Positions 42,625-51,603 of a stretch of DNA of 64,000 nt are shown here, piece by piece (within the stretch, counting starts at the first letter, position 1; each line of letters starts with the position of its first letter). The notes under the pieces are model-generated. The model searched no databases. It was not told the DNA's origin and saw nothing but the letters and a program-made list of their open reading frames with translations. The DNA is from Desulfobotulus mexicanus (GTDB lineage: Bacteria > Desulfobacterota > Desulfobacteria > Desulfobacterales > ASO4-4). The stretch is taken from assembly GCF_006175995.1 (NCBI RefSeq), contig NZ_VDMB01000003.1, positions 24,232 to 88,231 of the forward strand. Reading direction: 5' to 3'. The position numbers were made by a program, and so were the translations under genes.

Positions 42625-43631
42625 TGAAAAAAGCCAATTACATCAAAATACTACTGAGTCTCATCATTACAGGCCTTATGGGAATTGCAGGTGCTGTTAT
42701 CCTGTTCAGGGATACTCCGGATAAGACCCTTGTTTTCGGAAACAATCCTGATCTCCCCACCCTCACCTTTTATACTTCAGGCATGGCAACCACGCCGCAG
42801 CTTCCCTTCTGGGCGGGGGTTCAGAAGGGAATACTCCTTGAAAAATGCAATATAAGGGTTGAACTGTGGAAAAATCTGGATGACCTCAGGGGAATCATGC
42901 TGGCTGGAAAAGGGGACCTCTGGCTGGGAGATACGGAAGGTTTTGCCAGAGCCCATGCCGCAGGAGCACCTGTACGCATTCTATTGATCAGCGGCTGGCG
43001 GAAATTTTATCTTGTATCCAGAAATCCGGATATCACTGCCATAAGCGACCTTCAGGGCAGAGAACTGGCAGTGGCTCCTCCGGGCTCCCCTGCGGTATCA
43101 GTTCTCAGATCATTAAAAAATGACCATGAAAAACATATCCATTTTTCAGAAATGGAACCCCGCCAGCTGGCTCTGATGCTTATGGATGGCAGAACAGATA
43201 CTGCCATTGTACCGGAACCCCTGCTCACAAGCCTTCTTATGCGGGATAAAAGCTTAAAAATAATTGAAAACATAGAAGATCACTATGGACGGCTGACAGA
43301 TGGCCCCCCACGCATGCCCATTGCAGGGATGGCCGTCCATGCAAAAACGGCTGAAAAATACCCGGAACTCATTGCATCCCTGCTGGATATCCTTCTATAT
43401 GAAGGAAAAAAACTGGAAGAAGATGCAAGGGATGCCGTCCATGCCCTGCCTGAAGTTTTTTCCGCTTTCATTCCAAAGGAAATGGTTGCAGCGTCCCTGG
43501 AAAGGGATCAGGTATTGGTGAAGAGTGCAGTTGAAGCAGAGCAGGAAATACGAAACTATCTGCATATTCTCATGCCTGCTTTTTTTAAAAACAACAAAGA
43601 CCGGTCTGATTTTTTCTGGCAGAACCCCTAA
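42624..43631 (+). CDS. ABC transporter substrate-binding protein (NMT1/SsuA-like)
   Basis: 335 aa. An N-terminal membrane anchor or uncleaved signal (IKILLSLIITGLMGIAGAVILF) precedes a periplasmic NMT1/THI5/SsuA-type fold: FYTSGMATTPQLPFWAGVQKGI, GDLWLGDTEGFARAHAAGAPVRIL, ISDLQGRELAVAPPGSPAV and TDTAIVPEPLLTSLL. No lipobox is seen. The family binds sulfonates, nitrate, thiamine precursors or aromatic compounds, so the ligand is open. The start codon overlaps the TonB receptor stop (TAATG). Confidence 0.87.
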   Translation: MKKANYIKILLSLIITGLMGIAGAVILFRDTPDKTLVFGNNPDLPTLTFYTSGMATTPQLPFWAGVQKGILLEKCNIRVELWKNLDDLRGIMLAGKGDLWLGDTEGFARAHAAGAPVRILLISGWRKFYLVSRNPDITAISDLQGRELAVAPPGSPAVSVLRSLKNDHEKHIHFSEMEPRQLALMLMDGRTDTAIVPEPLLTSLLMRDKSLKIIENIEDHYGRLTDGPPRMPIAGMAVHAKTAEKYPELIASLLDILLYEGKKLEEDARDAVHALPEVFSAFIPKEMVAASLERDQVLVKSAVEAEQEIRNYLHILMPAFFKNNKDRSDFFWQNP

Positions 43632-43659
43632 CCAGACCGACTGCTTTTAAGGAGACAAG

Positions 43660-44415
43660 GTGCAAGGCTGCATTCCTTTTATTTTTTCCATGGGTCTGAT
43701 GCTCGGCTTCTGGGGACTTCTCACTTATTTTATGGGCGCAGGCCTTGTGCCCTCCCCTGTGGAAACCTTTGCCTGTCTTGCAAAAATGCTTCTGGGAGCC
43801 AGCCTATGGGAAAACCTTGCCATTTCAGTTTTCAGAGGTCTTCTGGCCATTTCCATGACCCTGCTTCTGGCCCTTATCACAGGTATTCTGGCGGGCCTTT
43901 CCCGAAAAACCATGTCCCTCATTACTCCCCTTGTGGTCGCCCTTCAGGCTACACCCCCAATTCTGTGGATCACCCTGCTCATGATATGGGCAGGTACAGG
44001 AAGTACGGTTCCCATTGCCGTGGTCATGGCTTCCCTTTATCCACCACTTTTTTTTACCATAGCCCAAAGTGTGGCGAGCCTTGATACACGGCTCTTTACC
44101 CTTGCAGAAATCTATGGCGTAAAAAAATACAGAATTTTAAAAGACCTGATACTGCCGGGCATTCATCCCTATCTCCTTGGCGGACTGTCCTTTGCTTTGG
44201 GAAGCTGCTGGAAGGTAACGGCTGTGGCGGAATTTTTTGGAAGCAGCAGAGGAATCGGAGCCGGAGTCTACTGGTCATACAGGATGCTGGACATGCCCCA
44301 GCTTTTCTCCTGGGCCATCATCCTTGTGGGCATGGGCATGGGGATAGAATTCGGGCTGATACGGCCCTTACGCCGCAGGGCAATGGCACAAAGGGGCATG
44401 CATGCTAAGGCTTGA
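43660..44415 (+). CDS. ABC transporter permease (SsuC/TauC-like)
   Basis: 251 aa from GTG at 43660 with AAGGAG five bases upstream. About six transmembrane helices. The EAA-type cytoplasmic loop reads LAEIYGVKKYRILKDLILPGIHPYLLGGL. GLVPSPVETFACLAKML and FGSSRGIGAGVYWSYRMLD are typical of the nitrate/sulfonate/taurine permease family. It overlaps the ATPase gene by 14 bp. Confidence 0.9.
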   Translation: MQGCIPFIFSMGLMLGFWGLLTYFMGAGLVPSPVETFACLAKMLLGASLWENLAISVFRGLLAISMTLLLALITGILAGLSRKTMSLITPLVVALQATPPILWITLLMIWAGTGSTVPIAVVMASLYPPLFFTIAQSVASLDTRLFTLAEIYGVKKYRILKDLILPGIHPYLLGGLSFALGSCWKVTAVAEFFGSSRGIGAGVYWSYRMLDMPQLFSWAIILVGMGMGIEFGLIRPLRRRAMAQRGMHAKA

Positions 44416-45013
44416 ACATATATCCAAACAATTTCAGAGCCGCTGTATCCTTGGGGATGTCAGCCTTACCCTTGCAAAAGGCGATCTGCTCTGCATGACA
44501 GGTCCTTCGGGAATTGGCAAAACCACCCTGCTGGAGATTGCCGCAGGTATTGTCCGACCCGATGCTGGAAACAGAATTAGCACTTTTTCACACATGGCCT
44601 GCCTGCTGCAGGATGCTCCGCTTCTGCCCTGGAAAACAGCTCTGGAGAATATGGATTTTATCCTTTCTGCCCGGATTTCAGGGGAAAAAAGGTATAAAAA
44701 CAGTCTTTTCTGGCTGGAAAAAATGGGACTTCAGGAAGCAGCCCATAAGAAACCCATGGAGATGAGCGGTGGTATGCAAAGACGGCTTGCCATGGCAGCA
44801 TGCTTTGCAGGCAAACCAGACCTGCTGCTTCTGGACGAGCCCTTTGCCTTCCTTGATGCCTTCTGGCAGGACAGAATATGGGAAGAGATTGTTGAAATGA
44901 ACCAGAAAAATGGAACGGCCATTCTCATGGTTTCCCATGCCACGGAACAGTTCAGGGATGCCGACATCCGCATTGTTCCACTTTCTGCATCACCCCTGAC
45001 CATTGATATCTGA
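44402..45013 (+). CDS. ABC transporter ATPase (SsuB/TauB-like)
   Basis: 203 aa, short but with all core motifs: Walker A GPSGIGKTTLLEIA, Q loop ACLLQDAPLLPW, signature MSGGMQRRLAMA, Walker B LLLLDEPFAFLD and the switch His in MVSHATEQ. No regulatory C-terminal domain. It powers the importer formed with the preceding permease and binding protein. The ATG lies inside the 3' end of the permease gene. Confidence 0.9.
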   Translation: MLRLEHISKQFQSRCILGDVSLTLAKGDLLCMTGPSGIGKTTLLEIAAGIVRPDAGNRISTFSHMACLLQDAPLLPWKTALENMDFILSARISGEKRYKNSLFWLEKMGLQEAAHKKPMEMSGGMQRRLAMAACFAGKPDLLLLDEPFAFLDAFWQDRIWEEIVEMNQKNGTAILMVSHATEQFRDADIRIVPLSASPLTIDI

Positions 45014-45087
45014 AAAGCCAGACCAGACCCATCCTGCCGAAATAAGATGAAAAGTTACCCAAACCAACCCCTCACAGCCAATACATC

Positions 45088-45291
45088 CTACACCCTGCCC
45101 TCTGCCACAAGCCTTGCAAAATGCTTAAAGGAACGGTCATAGGTTTTTTCCGCATCCGCCGGGAACACACAGGCAGGAAGCTGCCCCTTTACCCTGTGAT
45201 AGCGGATGCAGGCGCAGCAGTTACCCTGCCTCGGGCATCCGGGATAAGTACAGGCACAGCTCTTTTTGTTTTCTTCCTGGTTGCATTCCAT
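45088..45291 (-). CDS. DUF6485 family Cys-rich protein
   Basis: 67 aa from the ATG at 45291, with GTGGGG seven bases upstream. The family pattern is clear: MECNQEENKKSCACTYPGC, GNCCACIRYHRVKGQLPAC and FPADAEKTYDRSF. Seven cysteines in CxC/CxxxC/CCxC/C spacing suggest a zinc or iron-sulfur site. Function unknown; such proteins are frequent in anaerobes. It is the last gene of the gcv/lipB run on the minus strand, 41 bp after lipB. Confidence 0.85.
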   Translation of the reverse strand: MECNQEENKKSCACTYPGCPRQGNCCACIRYHRVKGQLPACVFPADAEKTYDRSFKHFARLVAEGRV

Positions 45292-45332
45292 AAATACCCC
45301 ACTTTCAGAACAATTAATTCTTCTTCTATTAT

Positions 45333-46151
45333 TCACAGATTTTTCATCCGGTGATCTTCCAGCCCACGGGTAAAGGCCATCACCATTTCCCTTTTCACAT
45401 CATCCATGGATACGGGCACTCCCAGCTCCTCCTGCAATGAACCCATAGAAACATCAAGGCCGCAGGGACTGATCCATGAAAAAGGTTCAAGGTCCATGGA
45501 AACATTCAGGGCCAGACCATGAAGACTCACTCCCCCTTTTACCGCAACGCCGATGCTGCCAAGCTTACGGTTTTCCACCCATAGTCCTCTGGCATCCTCC
45601 CTGCCATGGGCCATGACTCCCATACGGGCTGCACAGTCCACCATCACCCTTTCCAGAAAATCCACCCAGCCCCTTACCCCAAAACCTTTTTTTTGAATAT
45701 CAAAGACAGGATAAACCACCAGCTGCCCCGGCCCGTGATAGGTCACAAGCCCACCCCTGTCCGTGCGTACAATGGCAGCACCTCTGGCCCGGATCTCCTC
45801 GGAAGAAAGCCTGAAAAAACTTTCCCCTCCCCTCTTCCCCAGAGTAAATACCGGATGATGCTCCAGCAGAAAAAGGACATCTTCAGATTTAGGCCAATTC
45901 CTGAAATAAAGATGCCTCTTGTCCCCCTCTGGGTCTTGGCTGGGGCTATCGAAGCTAGGGGCGGAGTGAGGTTTCAATTTTCGGGTATATTTAATCCCGG
46001 AAGCAGCCTTAATCGATGCCCTTTTTTCCTCCAGTACCTGCTGCTGCAGACAGAAGGCCGACTCCCAGGAAATCAGCCCCAGATCCTTAACAGAAAATTC
46101 CTGTTCACATGCCTCCGCAAAGGCAGGGATTTCTTGCTGCACCTGTTTCAT
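45333..46151 (-). CDS. lipB: Lipoyl(octanoyl) transferase with in-frame insert
   Basis: 272 aa from the ATG at 46151, with AAGG seven bases upstream and 47 bp inside the gcvPB gene. Transfers octanoyl from acyl carrier protein to the lipoyl domain of GcvH and related proteins. LLEHHPVFTLGKRGGES, VRTDRGGLVTYHGPGQLVVYPV, GLWVENRKLGSIGVAVKGGVSLHGLALNVSMDL and the catalytic Cys in WISPCGLDVSMGSL are normal. Residues about 51-86 are an insert absent from usual LipB (contains RKLKPHSAPSFDSPSQDPEG), placed between the first helix and the first conserved strand. Its sequence looks like translated repeat DNA. Co-location with gcvH fits a dedicated lipoylation role. Confidence 0.92.
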   Translation of the reverse strand: MKQVQQEIPAFAEACEQEFSVKDLGLISWESAFCLQQQVLEEKRASIKAASGIKYTRKLKPHSAPSFDSPSQDPEGDKRHLYFRNWPKSEDVLFLLEHHPVFTLGKRGGESFFRLSSEEIRARGAAIVRTDRGGLVTYHGPGQLVVYPVFDIQKKGFGVRGWVDFLERVMVDCAARMGVMAHGREDARGLWVENRKLGSIGVAVKGGVSLHGLALNVSMDLEPFSWISPCGLDVSMGSLQEELGVPVSMDDVKREMVMAFTRGLEDHRMKNL

Positions 46152-47568
46152 CAAGACGCCTTACAAAGGTTCTGGAAGGGGACTGAAGCAGGGTCTCCGG
46201 CTCGGATTCCGCCTCTTTCCGGATACGCTTCATGGCTTCAATGAAGCGATCCAGCTCTTCCACACTTTCGGTTTCCGTGGGTTCCACCATCATGGAACCG
46301 GAGACAACCAGAGGAAAATATACGGTGGGCGGATGAAAGCCCAGATCAATGAGACGCTTGGCCACATCAAGGGTCGTTACACCAAAAGCTTTCAAACCCT
46401 TATCAGAGAACACGCACTCGTGCATACAAATGCCTTCATAGGCAAGATCATAATCATCCTTAAGGCTTTCCCGGATGTAATTGGCATTCAGAACAGCCAG
46501 CTCACTTACCCTTTTCAGATCCCCTCCCAGGCTCCTTATATAGGCCCAGGCCTTCAGCAGCACCCCAAAATTGCCGTAAAAGGCATGGAGACGACCTATA
46601 CTTTCGGGGAAATCCGTTTCAAGCACATATCCTTCACCCCTTTTCACAACACGGGGGACGGGAAGAAAGGGCTCCAGCTCACGGGTAACGCAGACAGGTC
46701 CAGCTCCGGGTCCGCCTCCGCCATGGGGAGTGGAAAAGGTTTTATGCAGATTGAAATGCACCACATCCACACCCATGCGCTTCATATCCACATAGCCCAT
46801 GACGGCATTCATGTTGGCTCCGTCACAATAAACAAGACCGCCCTTTTCATGGACAATGGCCGCAATGGCCGCAAAGTTGGTTTCAAAAAGCCCTAAAGTA
46901 TTGGGATTGGTGATCATGATGCCTGCGGTGTTTTCGTCCATCAGGGCAGCCACATCTTCTGCGTGCAGAATGCCATCCGGACCGGATCGCAAGGGCAGAG
47001 GCTTCATACCGCAAAGGGCGGCTGAGGCCGGGTTGGTCCCATGGGCCGTATCCGGAATAATGATTTTCGTTCTTTTTTCTCCTCTGGCTTTGAAGAAGGC
47101 GTCAAAGAGCATCATGCCGCACAGCTCTCCATGGGCACCGGCTGCGGGCTGAAGACTTGCTGCATCCAGACCTGTGATGGCCTTCAGCATTTCCTGAAGT
47201 TCAAACATCAGACCAAGGGCTCCCTGACTTAAGCTTTCCGGCAAAAGGGGATGGGCTGTGGCAAAACCCGGCAGGGCCGCAAGTTTTTCGTGGATCTTGG
47301 GATTGTACTTCATGGTGCAGGAACCTAAAGGATACATGCCCGAATCCACGCCATAGTTCCACTGGGAAAGCCTGGTGTAATGGCGCACCACCTCAAGTTC
47401 AGAGAGATCCGGAAAATCCGGCCCATCCCCTGCCATGGCGCAGGGCAGCTCTTCTGCGGATGGTACATCGGAAAGGGGCATGGAAAAGGCCATGCGTCCC
47501 TTTTTTCCCTTCTCCCAGAGCAGAGATTCTTTAAAAACCAGACCCGTTGATGCATAATCCCCTGTCAT
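46105..47568 (-). CDS. gcvPB: Glycine dehydrogenase (decarboxylating) subunit 2
   Basis: 487 aa, the PLP-binding half of the two-subunit P protein. HYTRLSQWNYGVDSGMYPLGSCTMKYNPK, DTAHGTNPASAALCG, ITNPNTLGLFE, YCDGANMNAVMGY and the PLP-lysine site VHFNLHKTFSTPHGGGGPGA are present. With GcvPA it decarboxylates glycine and loads the aminomethyl group on lipoyl-GcvH. The ATG is in TAATG with the gcvPA stop, so the pair is translationally coupled. Confidence 0.97.
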   Translation of the reverse strand: MTGDYASTGLVFKESLLWEKGKKGRMAFSMPLSDVPSAEELPCAMAGDGPDFPDLSELEVVRHYTRLSQWNYGVDSGMYPLGSCTMKYNPKIHEKLAALPGFATAHPLLPESLSQGALGLMFELQEMLKAITGLDAASLQPAAGAHGELCGMMLFDAFFKARGEKRTKIIIPDTAHGTNPASAALCGMKPLPLRSGPDGILHAEDVAALMDENTAGIMITNPNTLGLFETNFAAIAAIVHEKGGLVYCDGANMNAVMGYVDMKRMGVDVVHFNLHKTFSTPHGGGGPGAGPVCVTRELEPFLPVPRVVKRGEGYVLETDFPESIGRLHAFYGNFGVLLKAWAYIRSLGGDLKRVSELAVLNANYIRESLKDDYDLAYEGICMHECVFSDKGLKAFGVTTLDVAKRLIDLGFHPPTVYFPLVVSGSMMVEPTETESVEELDRFIEAMKRIRKEAESEPETLLQSPSRTFVRRLDETGAARNPCLCGGM

Positions 47569-48911
47569 TATATTTCCTCCCGAATAGCATCTGCCAGCCT
47601 GTCCATGGATGCTGCGGATGCGGTTTCCGTAGCACAGAAAAGAAAAGTCCCTTCAAGTTCAGGATAAAATTCTCCAAGGCCCAGCCCAGCCACCATGCCC
47701 TTTTCCATCAGCTTTTTCCGGATTTTTGAAAAACCTTCCGGTGCCTTCAGGCAAAATTCGTTGAAAACAGGGCTTTTAAAAAGGGGAGTAAACCCTGCAG
47801 TCTCAAGCCTTTTTTTCAGATAGGCAGCCTTATCCCTGTTCAGGGCCGCCAGCTTCCTGAAACCCGTAGCTCCCAGACAGGCCATATACATGGCCGACGC
47901 CGTTGCACACAAACCCTGATTGGAACAGATATTGGACGTGGCCTTTTCCCTTCGGATATGCTGTTCCCGAGTGGAAAGGGTTAGCACAAACCCCCTTTTT
48001 CCATCCATATCCTTTGTCTGACCCACCACCCGGCCCGGCAGATTGCGAACATGGGCCATGCGGCAGGCAAACATCCCCAGCCCCGGCCCGCCAAAACTCT
48101 GGGGAATGCCTAAGCTCTGACCTTCACCGCAGACTATATCCGCCCCCTGAATTCCGGGATTTTTTATAAGACCAAAGGCCAGCGGCTCACTGAAACAGGC
48201 CACAAGCAGGGCCTTTTCTCCGTGGGCAAGGTCTGCGGCCCTTTGAAGGTCTTCTATGCAACCGAAAAAATTGGGACTCTGCAGGGCAATGGCAGCCAGA
48301 TCCCCGATATCTGCCAGAGTGCTTAAATCCGTGACTCCCGTCTCAGGATCATAGGGCAGCTCTATGACTTCAAATTCCGTAGGGGAAAAATAGGTAGCAA
48401 CCACCTGTCTGTAATGGGGATGAATGGCCGAAGACAGGGCCACCTTCCTCCTTCCCTTTCCAAGGCGGATGGCCATGAGCAGGGCTTCTGCCAGAGCGGA
48501 TGCTCCGTCGTACATGGAAGCGTTGGCCACATCCATGCCTAAAAGCCTTGCCGTAAGGGTCTGGTACTCAAAGATGGCCTGCAGGGTTCCCTGACTGACC
48601 TCCGGCTGGTATGGCGTATAGGCCGTGGTGAATTCAGAACGGCCCAGCAGCTGGGGAATCAGGGCGGGAATGTAATGGGAATAACTTCCTGCCCCCAGAA
48701 AAACAGAATGGGAAGCTCCGCCGGATATGCTTGCAGCCATGCTTTCCATGCGGGCAATCAGATCCCATTCCGAAAGGGGCCGGGGCAGATCCATGGACCG
48801 GAGAGACCTACAGGATTCAGGAATCCCTGCAAAAAGATCTTCTACGGAAGAAACCCCTATCCTTTCCAGCATGGCCGCCACATCTTCCTCGGTATGCGGG
48901 AGATAGCGCAT
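47568..48911 (-). CDS. gcvPA: Glycine dehydrogenase (decarboxylating) subunit 1
   Basis: 447 aa, the other half of the split P protein. Typical motifs: YLPHTEEDVAAMLERIGV at the start, FLGAGSYSHYIPALI, TAYTPYQPEVSQGTLQAIFEYQT, NASMYDGASALAEA, GEGQSLGIPQSFGGPGLG, REQHIRREKATSNICSNQGLCA. Length is standard. It starts one base after the gcvH stop. The cluster runs gcvH-gcvPA-gcvPB-lipB; the T protein gene (gcvT) is not in the window. Confidence 0.97.
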   Translation of the reverse strand: MRYLPHTEEDVAAMLERIGVSSVEDLFAGIPESCRSLRSMDLPRPLSEWDLIARMESMAASISGGASHSVFLGAGSYSHYIPALIPQLLGRSEFTTAYTPYQPEVSQGTLQAIFEYQTLTARLLGMDVANASMYDGASALAEALLMAIRLGKGRRKVALSSAIHPHYRQVVATYFSPTEFEVIELPYDPETGVTDLSTLADIGDLAAIALQSPNFFGCIEDLQRAADLAHGEKALLVACFSEPLAFGLIKNPGIQGADIVCGEGQSLGIPQSFGGPGLGMFACRMAHVRNLPGRVVGQTKDMDGKRGFVLTLSTREQHIRREKATSNICSNQGLCATASAMYMACLGATGFRKLAALNRDKAAYLKKRLETAGFTPLFKSPVFNEFCLKAPEGFSKIRKKLMEKGMVAGLGLGEFYPELEGTFLFCATETASAASMDRLADAIREEI

Positions 48912-48912
48912 T

Positions 48913-49314
48913 TTAAAGTCCCTTCAACATATCAAGGTAAGCCCTGTGATCCATCAGAACGGAAAGAGCTGCTGGATCATCCGCGCTGATTTCAAGAATC
49001 CATCCATCCCCATAGGGCGAAGAATTGACAAGCTCCGGGCGGTCTTCAAGCTCTGTATTCACACCGGTAACCGTTCCGGAAACAGGCATGTAGATTTCAC
49101 TGACCGCCTTGACGGACTCAACGGTTGCACAGACTTCCCCTTTTTCAAGGCGGGTTCCCGGCTCAGGCAGCTCCACAAAGACCACATCCCCAAGCTGATC
49201 CTGGGCATAATCCGTAATGCCCATGCGGGAAGGTGTTGCATCTTTGTCCATCCACTCATGGGCATCGGTGTAGCTTAAGTTTTCAGGTACAATAAGATCT
49301 TTGATTTCCTTCAT
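48913..49314 (-). CDS. gcvH: Glycine cleavage system H protein
   Basis: 133 aa from the ATG at 49314, preceded by AGAGAGG at seven bases; a TTG two codons upstream is less likely. Lipoyl-carrying shuttle of the glycine cleavage complex. The lipoylated Lys is in VESVKAVSEIYMPVSG. YTDAHEWMDKDA, MGITDYAQDQLGDVVFVELP and GDGWILEISADDP are typical. It is the first gene of the operon, so its promoter lies in the preceding gap. Confidence 0.96.
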   Translation of the reverse strand: MKEIKDLIVPENLSYTDAHEWMDKDATPSRMGITDYAQDQLGDVVFVELPEPGTRLEKGEVCATVESVKAVSEIYMPVSGTVTGVNTELEDRPELVNSSPYGDGWILEISADDPAALSVLMDHRAYLDMLKGL

Positions 49315-49643
49315 TTTCAAACCTCTCTAAATTTTGATTGATACCCTGAACCATATATATACAATGTATAACAACAGAATGTTTAGCCGAAAAAACCTTT
49401 TTCAATCCCAATCCATTCTTTTGGGCCTTGTCCAAAGATGAAAAAAGAGGCCCACAGGGGAACCTTACACAATTTAGAGCTGAAAAATCTGAATCCTTAC
49501 CCTTCCATTGTATAGACCACATGTTTAAATTCTGTAAGTTCCGGTCACTGTTTTTTTATATCAAAAGCATAGCAACCCACCTGCAACTCTTCCTCAGCCA
49601 GTCCACACTAAACTCAGATGATACTTTGAAGTCTATATTCAAA
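49315..49643. promoter_or_regulatory. Upstream region of gcvH
   Basis: 329 bp between uvrC and gcvH, both on the minus strand. An A/T-rich stretch with CCATATATATACAATGTATA (49351-49370) lies about 40 bp before gcvH and is the likely promoter area. I looked for a glycine riboswitch (tandem aptamers) and saw no convincing one. No protein gene. Confidence 0.4.
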
Positions 49644-51581
49644 CTACACATCCTCACCTGTAACGCCAATACCCTTAAAACCAGCCTCAGCAAGCTCACT
49701 GCTGTGCAGAAACTCATACAGCCTGCGGGCACTCTGCGGACTGAATCCGTCAACGCTACTTATATCTTCCACCGGTGCGGCAAGGAGCTTTTTGAAACTT
49801 CCGAAATGGGAAAGAAGAGCAGCTTTACGTTTCGGTCCAACACCCGGCGCTCCGTCAAGTCTGGAGTGAAGTGTACTTTTGTTTCTCTGTTTTCTGTGAA
49901 AACCCACGGCGGTTTTATGGGCTTCATCCCTGATTCGCATGAGAAGAAAAAGGGCTTGCGGATCTTTTCCGAAATTCACCGGATTCATGCGGCCAGGGAT
50001 AAAAATCTTGTCTTCGCTTTCTCCCTTTTCCGTATCCATCTTGGCAATGGCCGCCACATGGAAACTTCCAAAAACCCCCATATCCTTAAGAACTTCAATG
50101 GCAATGTTCAGCTGACCCTTACCCCCGTCCACAAGGAGCAGATCCGGCAGGGGGCCTTCCAGCTTTTCAGCAGCAAAACGGCGGCGCAGGGATTCATTCA
50201 TATAGGCATAATCGTCCTGCTCCGGCACATGGCGGATCTTATATCGTCTGTACTGGTTTTTATCCGGCCTGCCATCAATAAATACCACCATGCCAGTAAC
50301 GGGATTCTGACCTGAAATATTTGCATTATCAAAGCACTCAATGCGGTGCGGAAGGCCTCCCATTCCCAGCTTTGCGGCCAGAGTTTCCAGCACAGCCTCA
50401 TCCCCCTGACGCAGAGCCATGCGCTCTTCCAGCTCCTTTTCCGCATTGCTTTTCGCCCACTCAAGAAGTTTCACCTTTTCACCGCGCAAAGGCCTTGTGA
50501 TGGTCACCTTCTTTCCCGTCCATGTGTTCAGGGCTTCACTTAAGGCTTCCCTGTCTTCAAGATCTTCAGGAACAAGGATTTCACGGGGAGGCTGGGGCTG
50601 TTCCGGATAATACTGACGGATGAAGGAAGCAATCTGCTCTCCCGGATCAGCCAGAGTCTCCCTGAAGGCAAAATGACGGGTATCCACAAGAAGTCCGGAG
50701 CGGACCCTCATCAGGGTAAAAATCCCCATGCCCGGCACTTCAGCCCGTCCAAGGATATCCCTGTCGACCAGATCCGTGGCCACCACCACCTGAGACTCCC
50801 TCGTTCTTTCCAGGGCAAAAAGCTTGTCCCGGATTTCCGCAGCCTTTTCAAAGTTCTGGGCTAAAGCCGCCTTTTTCATCTCCCTTTGCAGCTTGGTCAG
50901 CAGTACCGGTGTTTTCCCCTTCAGTACCAGCACGGCTTCCCGGACATTTCTGCGGTAGGCGTCTGTATCAACCTCCTTACAACAGGCCCCTATACAGACC
51001 CCCATCTGATAATTCAGGCAGGGCCGGGAACGTCCCTTCATCACCGTATCCTTGCATGTTCGCAGCCGGAAGGTACGGTTCACAAGCTTCAGGGTTTCCC
51101 GCACAGCTCCGCCGGAGGAAAATGGTCCGAAATAGCGGGCATGATCCTTCTGTATTCTGCGTACCACCGTAAGATTTGGGAAGGGATGGGAAAGATCAAG
51201 GCGAAGGAAGGGATACTGCTTGTCATCTTTTAAAATGACATTGTAGCGGGGCCGGTGACGCTTGATGAGGGTAGACTCCAGAAGCAGAGCCTCATTTTCA
51301 CTTTCCGTGAGGATGGTGTCAAAGTCTGCAATTTTTGCCACCAGCACCCCGGTTTTTACGGGATGACGGTCCATGCGCTGAAAGTAGGAGGCCAGTCTTC
51401 GCCTTAAATTCTTGGCCTTACCCACATAAAGGATGCGGTTTTCACCGTCCTTCATCAGATATACACCCGGCCCTGTGGTCACCTGGGCAAGCTTTTCAAG
51501 GATTAGCAGAGATGGACCGGATGCTTCTGTATTTTCTTCACAGCCTGTATTGACTTCTTCTCCGCCCATATCCATCACCAT
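49644..51581 (-). CDS. uvrC: Excinuclease ABC subunit C
   Basis: 645 aa nuclease subunit of nucleotide excision repair; makes the 3' and 5' cuts around lesions held by UvrB. The GIY-YIG domain (GPGVYLMKDGENRILYVGKAKNL, about residues 38-60) is followed by the Cys-rich motif RSRPCLNYQMGVCIGAC and a UVR helix pair (ALAQNFEKAAEIRDKLFAL). The RNase H-like domain has IECFDNANISGQNPVTGMVVFIDG and LLLVDGGKGQLNIA. C-terminal HhH motifs (LDGAPGVGPKRKAALLSHFGSF) end the protein. It lies 391 bp after uvrB, with a MITE-like element in between, so it probably has its own promoter or relies on readthrough. Confidence 0.97.
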   Translation of the reverse strand: MVMDMGGEEVNTGCEENTEASGPSLLILEKLAQVTTGPGVYLMKDGENRILYVGKAKNLRRRLASYFQRMDRHPVKTGVLVAKIADFDTILTESENEALLLESTLIKRHRPRYNVILKDDKQYPFLRLDLSHPFPNLTVVRRIQKDHARYFGPFSSGGAVRETLKLVNRTFRLRTCKDTVMKGRSRPCLNYQMGVCIGACCKEVDTDAYRRNVREAVLVLKGKTPVLLTKLQREMKKAALAQNFEKAAEIRDKLFALERTRESQVVVATDLVDRDILGRAEVPGMGIFTLMRVRSGLLVDTRHFAFRETLADPGEQIASFIRQYYPEQPQPPREILVPEDLEDREALSEALNTWTGKKVTITRPLRGEKVKLLEWAKSNAEKELEERMALRQGDEAVLETLAAKLGMGGLPHRIECFDNANISGQNPVTGMVVFIDGRPDKNQYRRYKIRHVPEQDDYAYMNESLRRRFAAEKLEGPLPDLLLVDGGKGQLNIAIEVLKDMGVFGSFHVAAIAKMDTEKGESEDKIFIPGRMNPVNFGKDPQALFLLMRIRDEAHKTAVGFHRKQRNKSTLHSRLDGAPGVGPKRKAALLSHFGSFKKLLAAPVEDISSVDGFSPQSARRLYEFLHSSELAEAGFKGIGVTGEDV

Positions 51582-51603
51582 GAAAAAGATAAATATCCCT
51601 GAA

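Noticed and set aside
49315-49643. Glycine riboswitch upstream of gcvH
   Set aside because: No conserved aptamer core or tandem arrangement could be found by eye.
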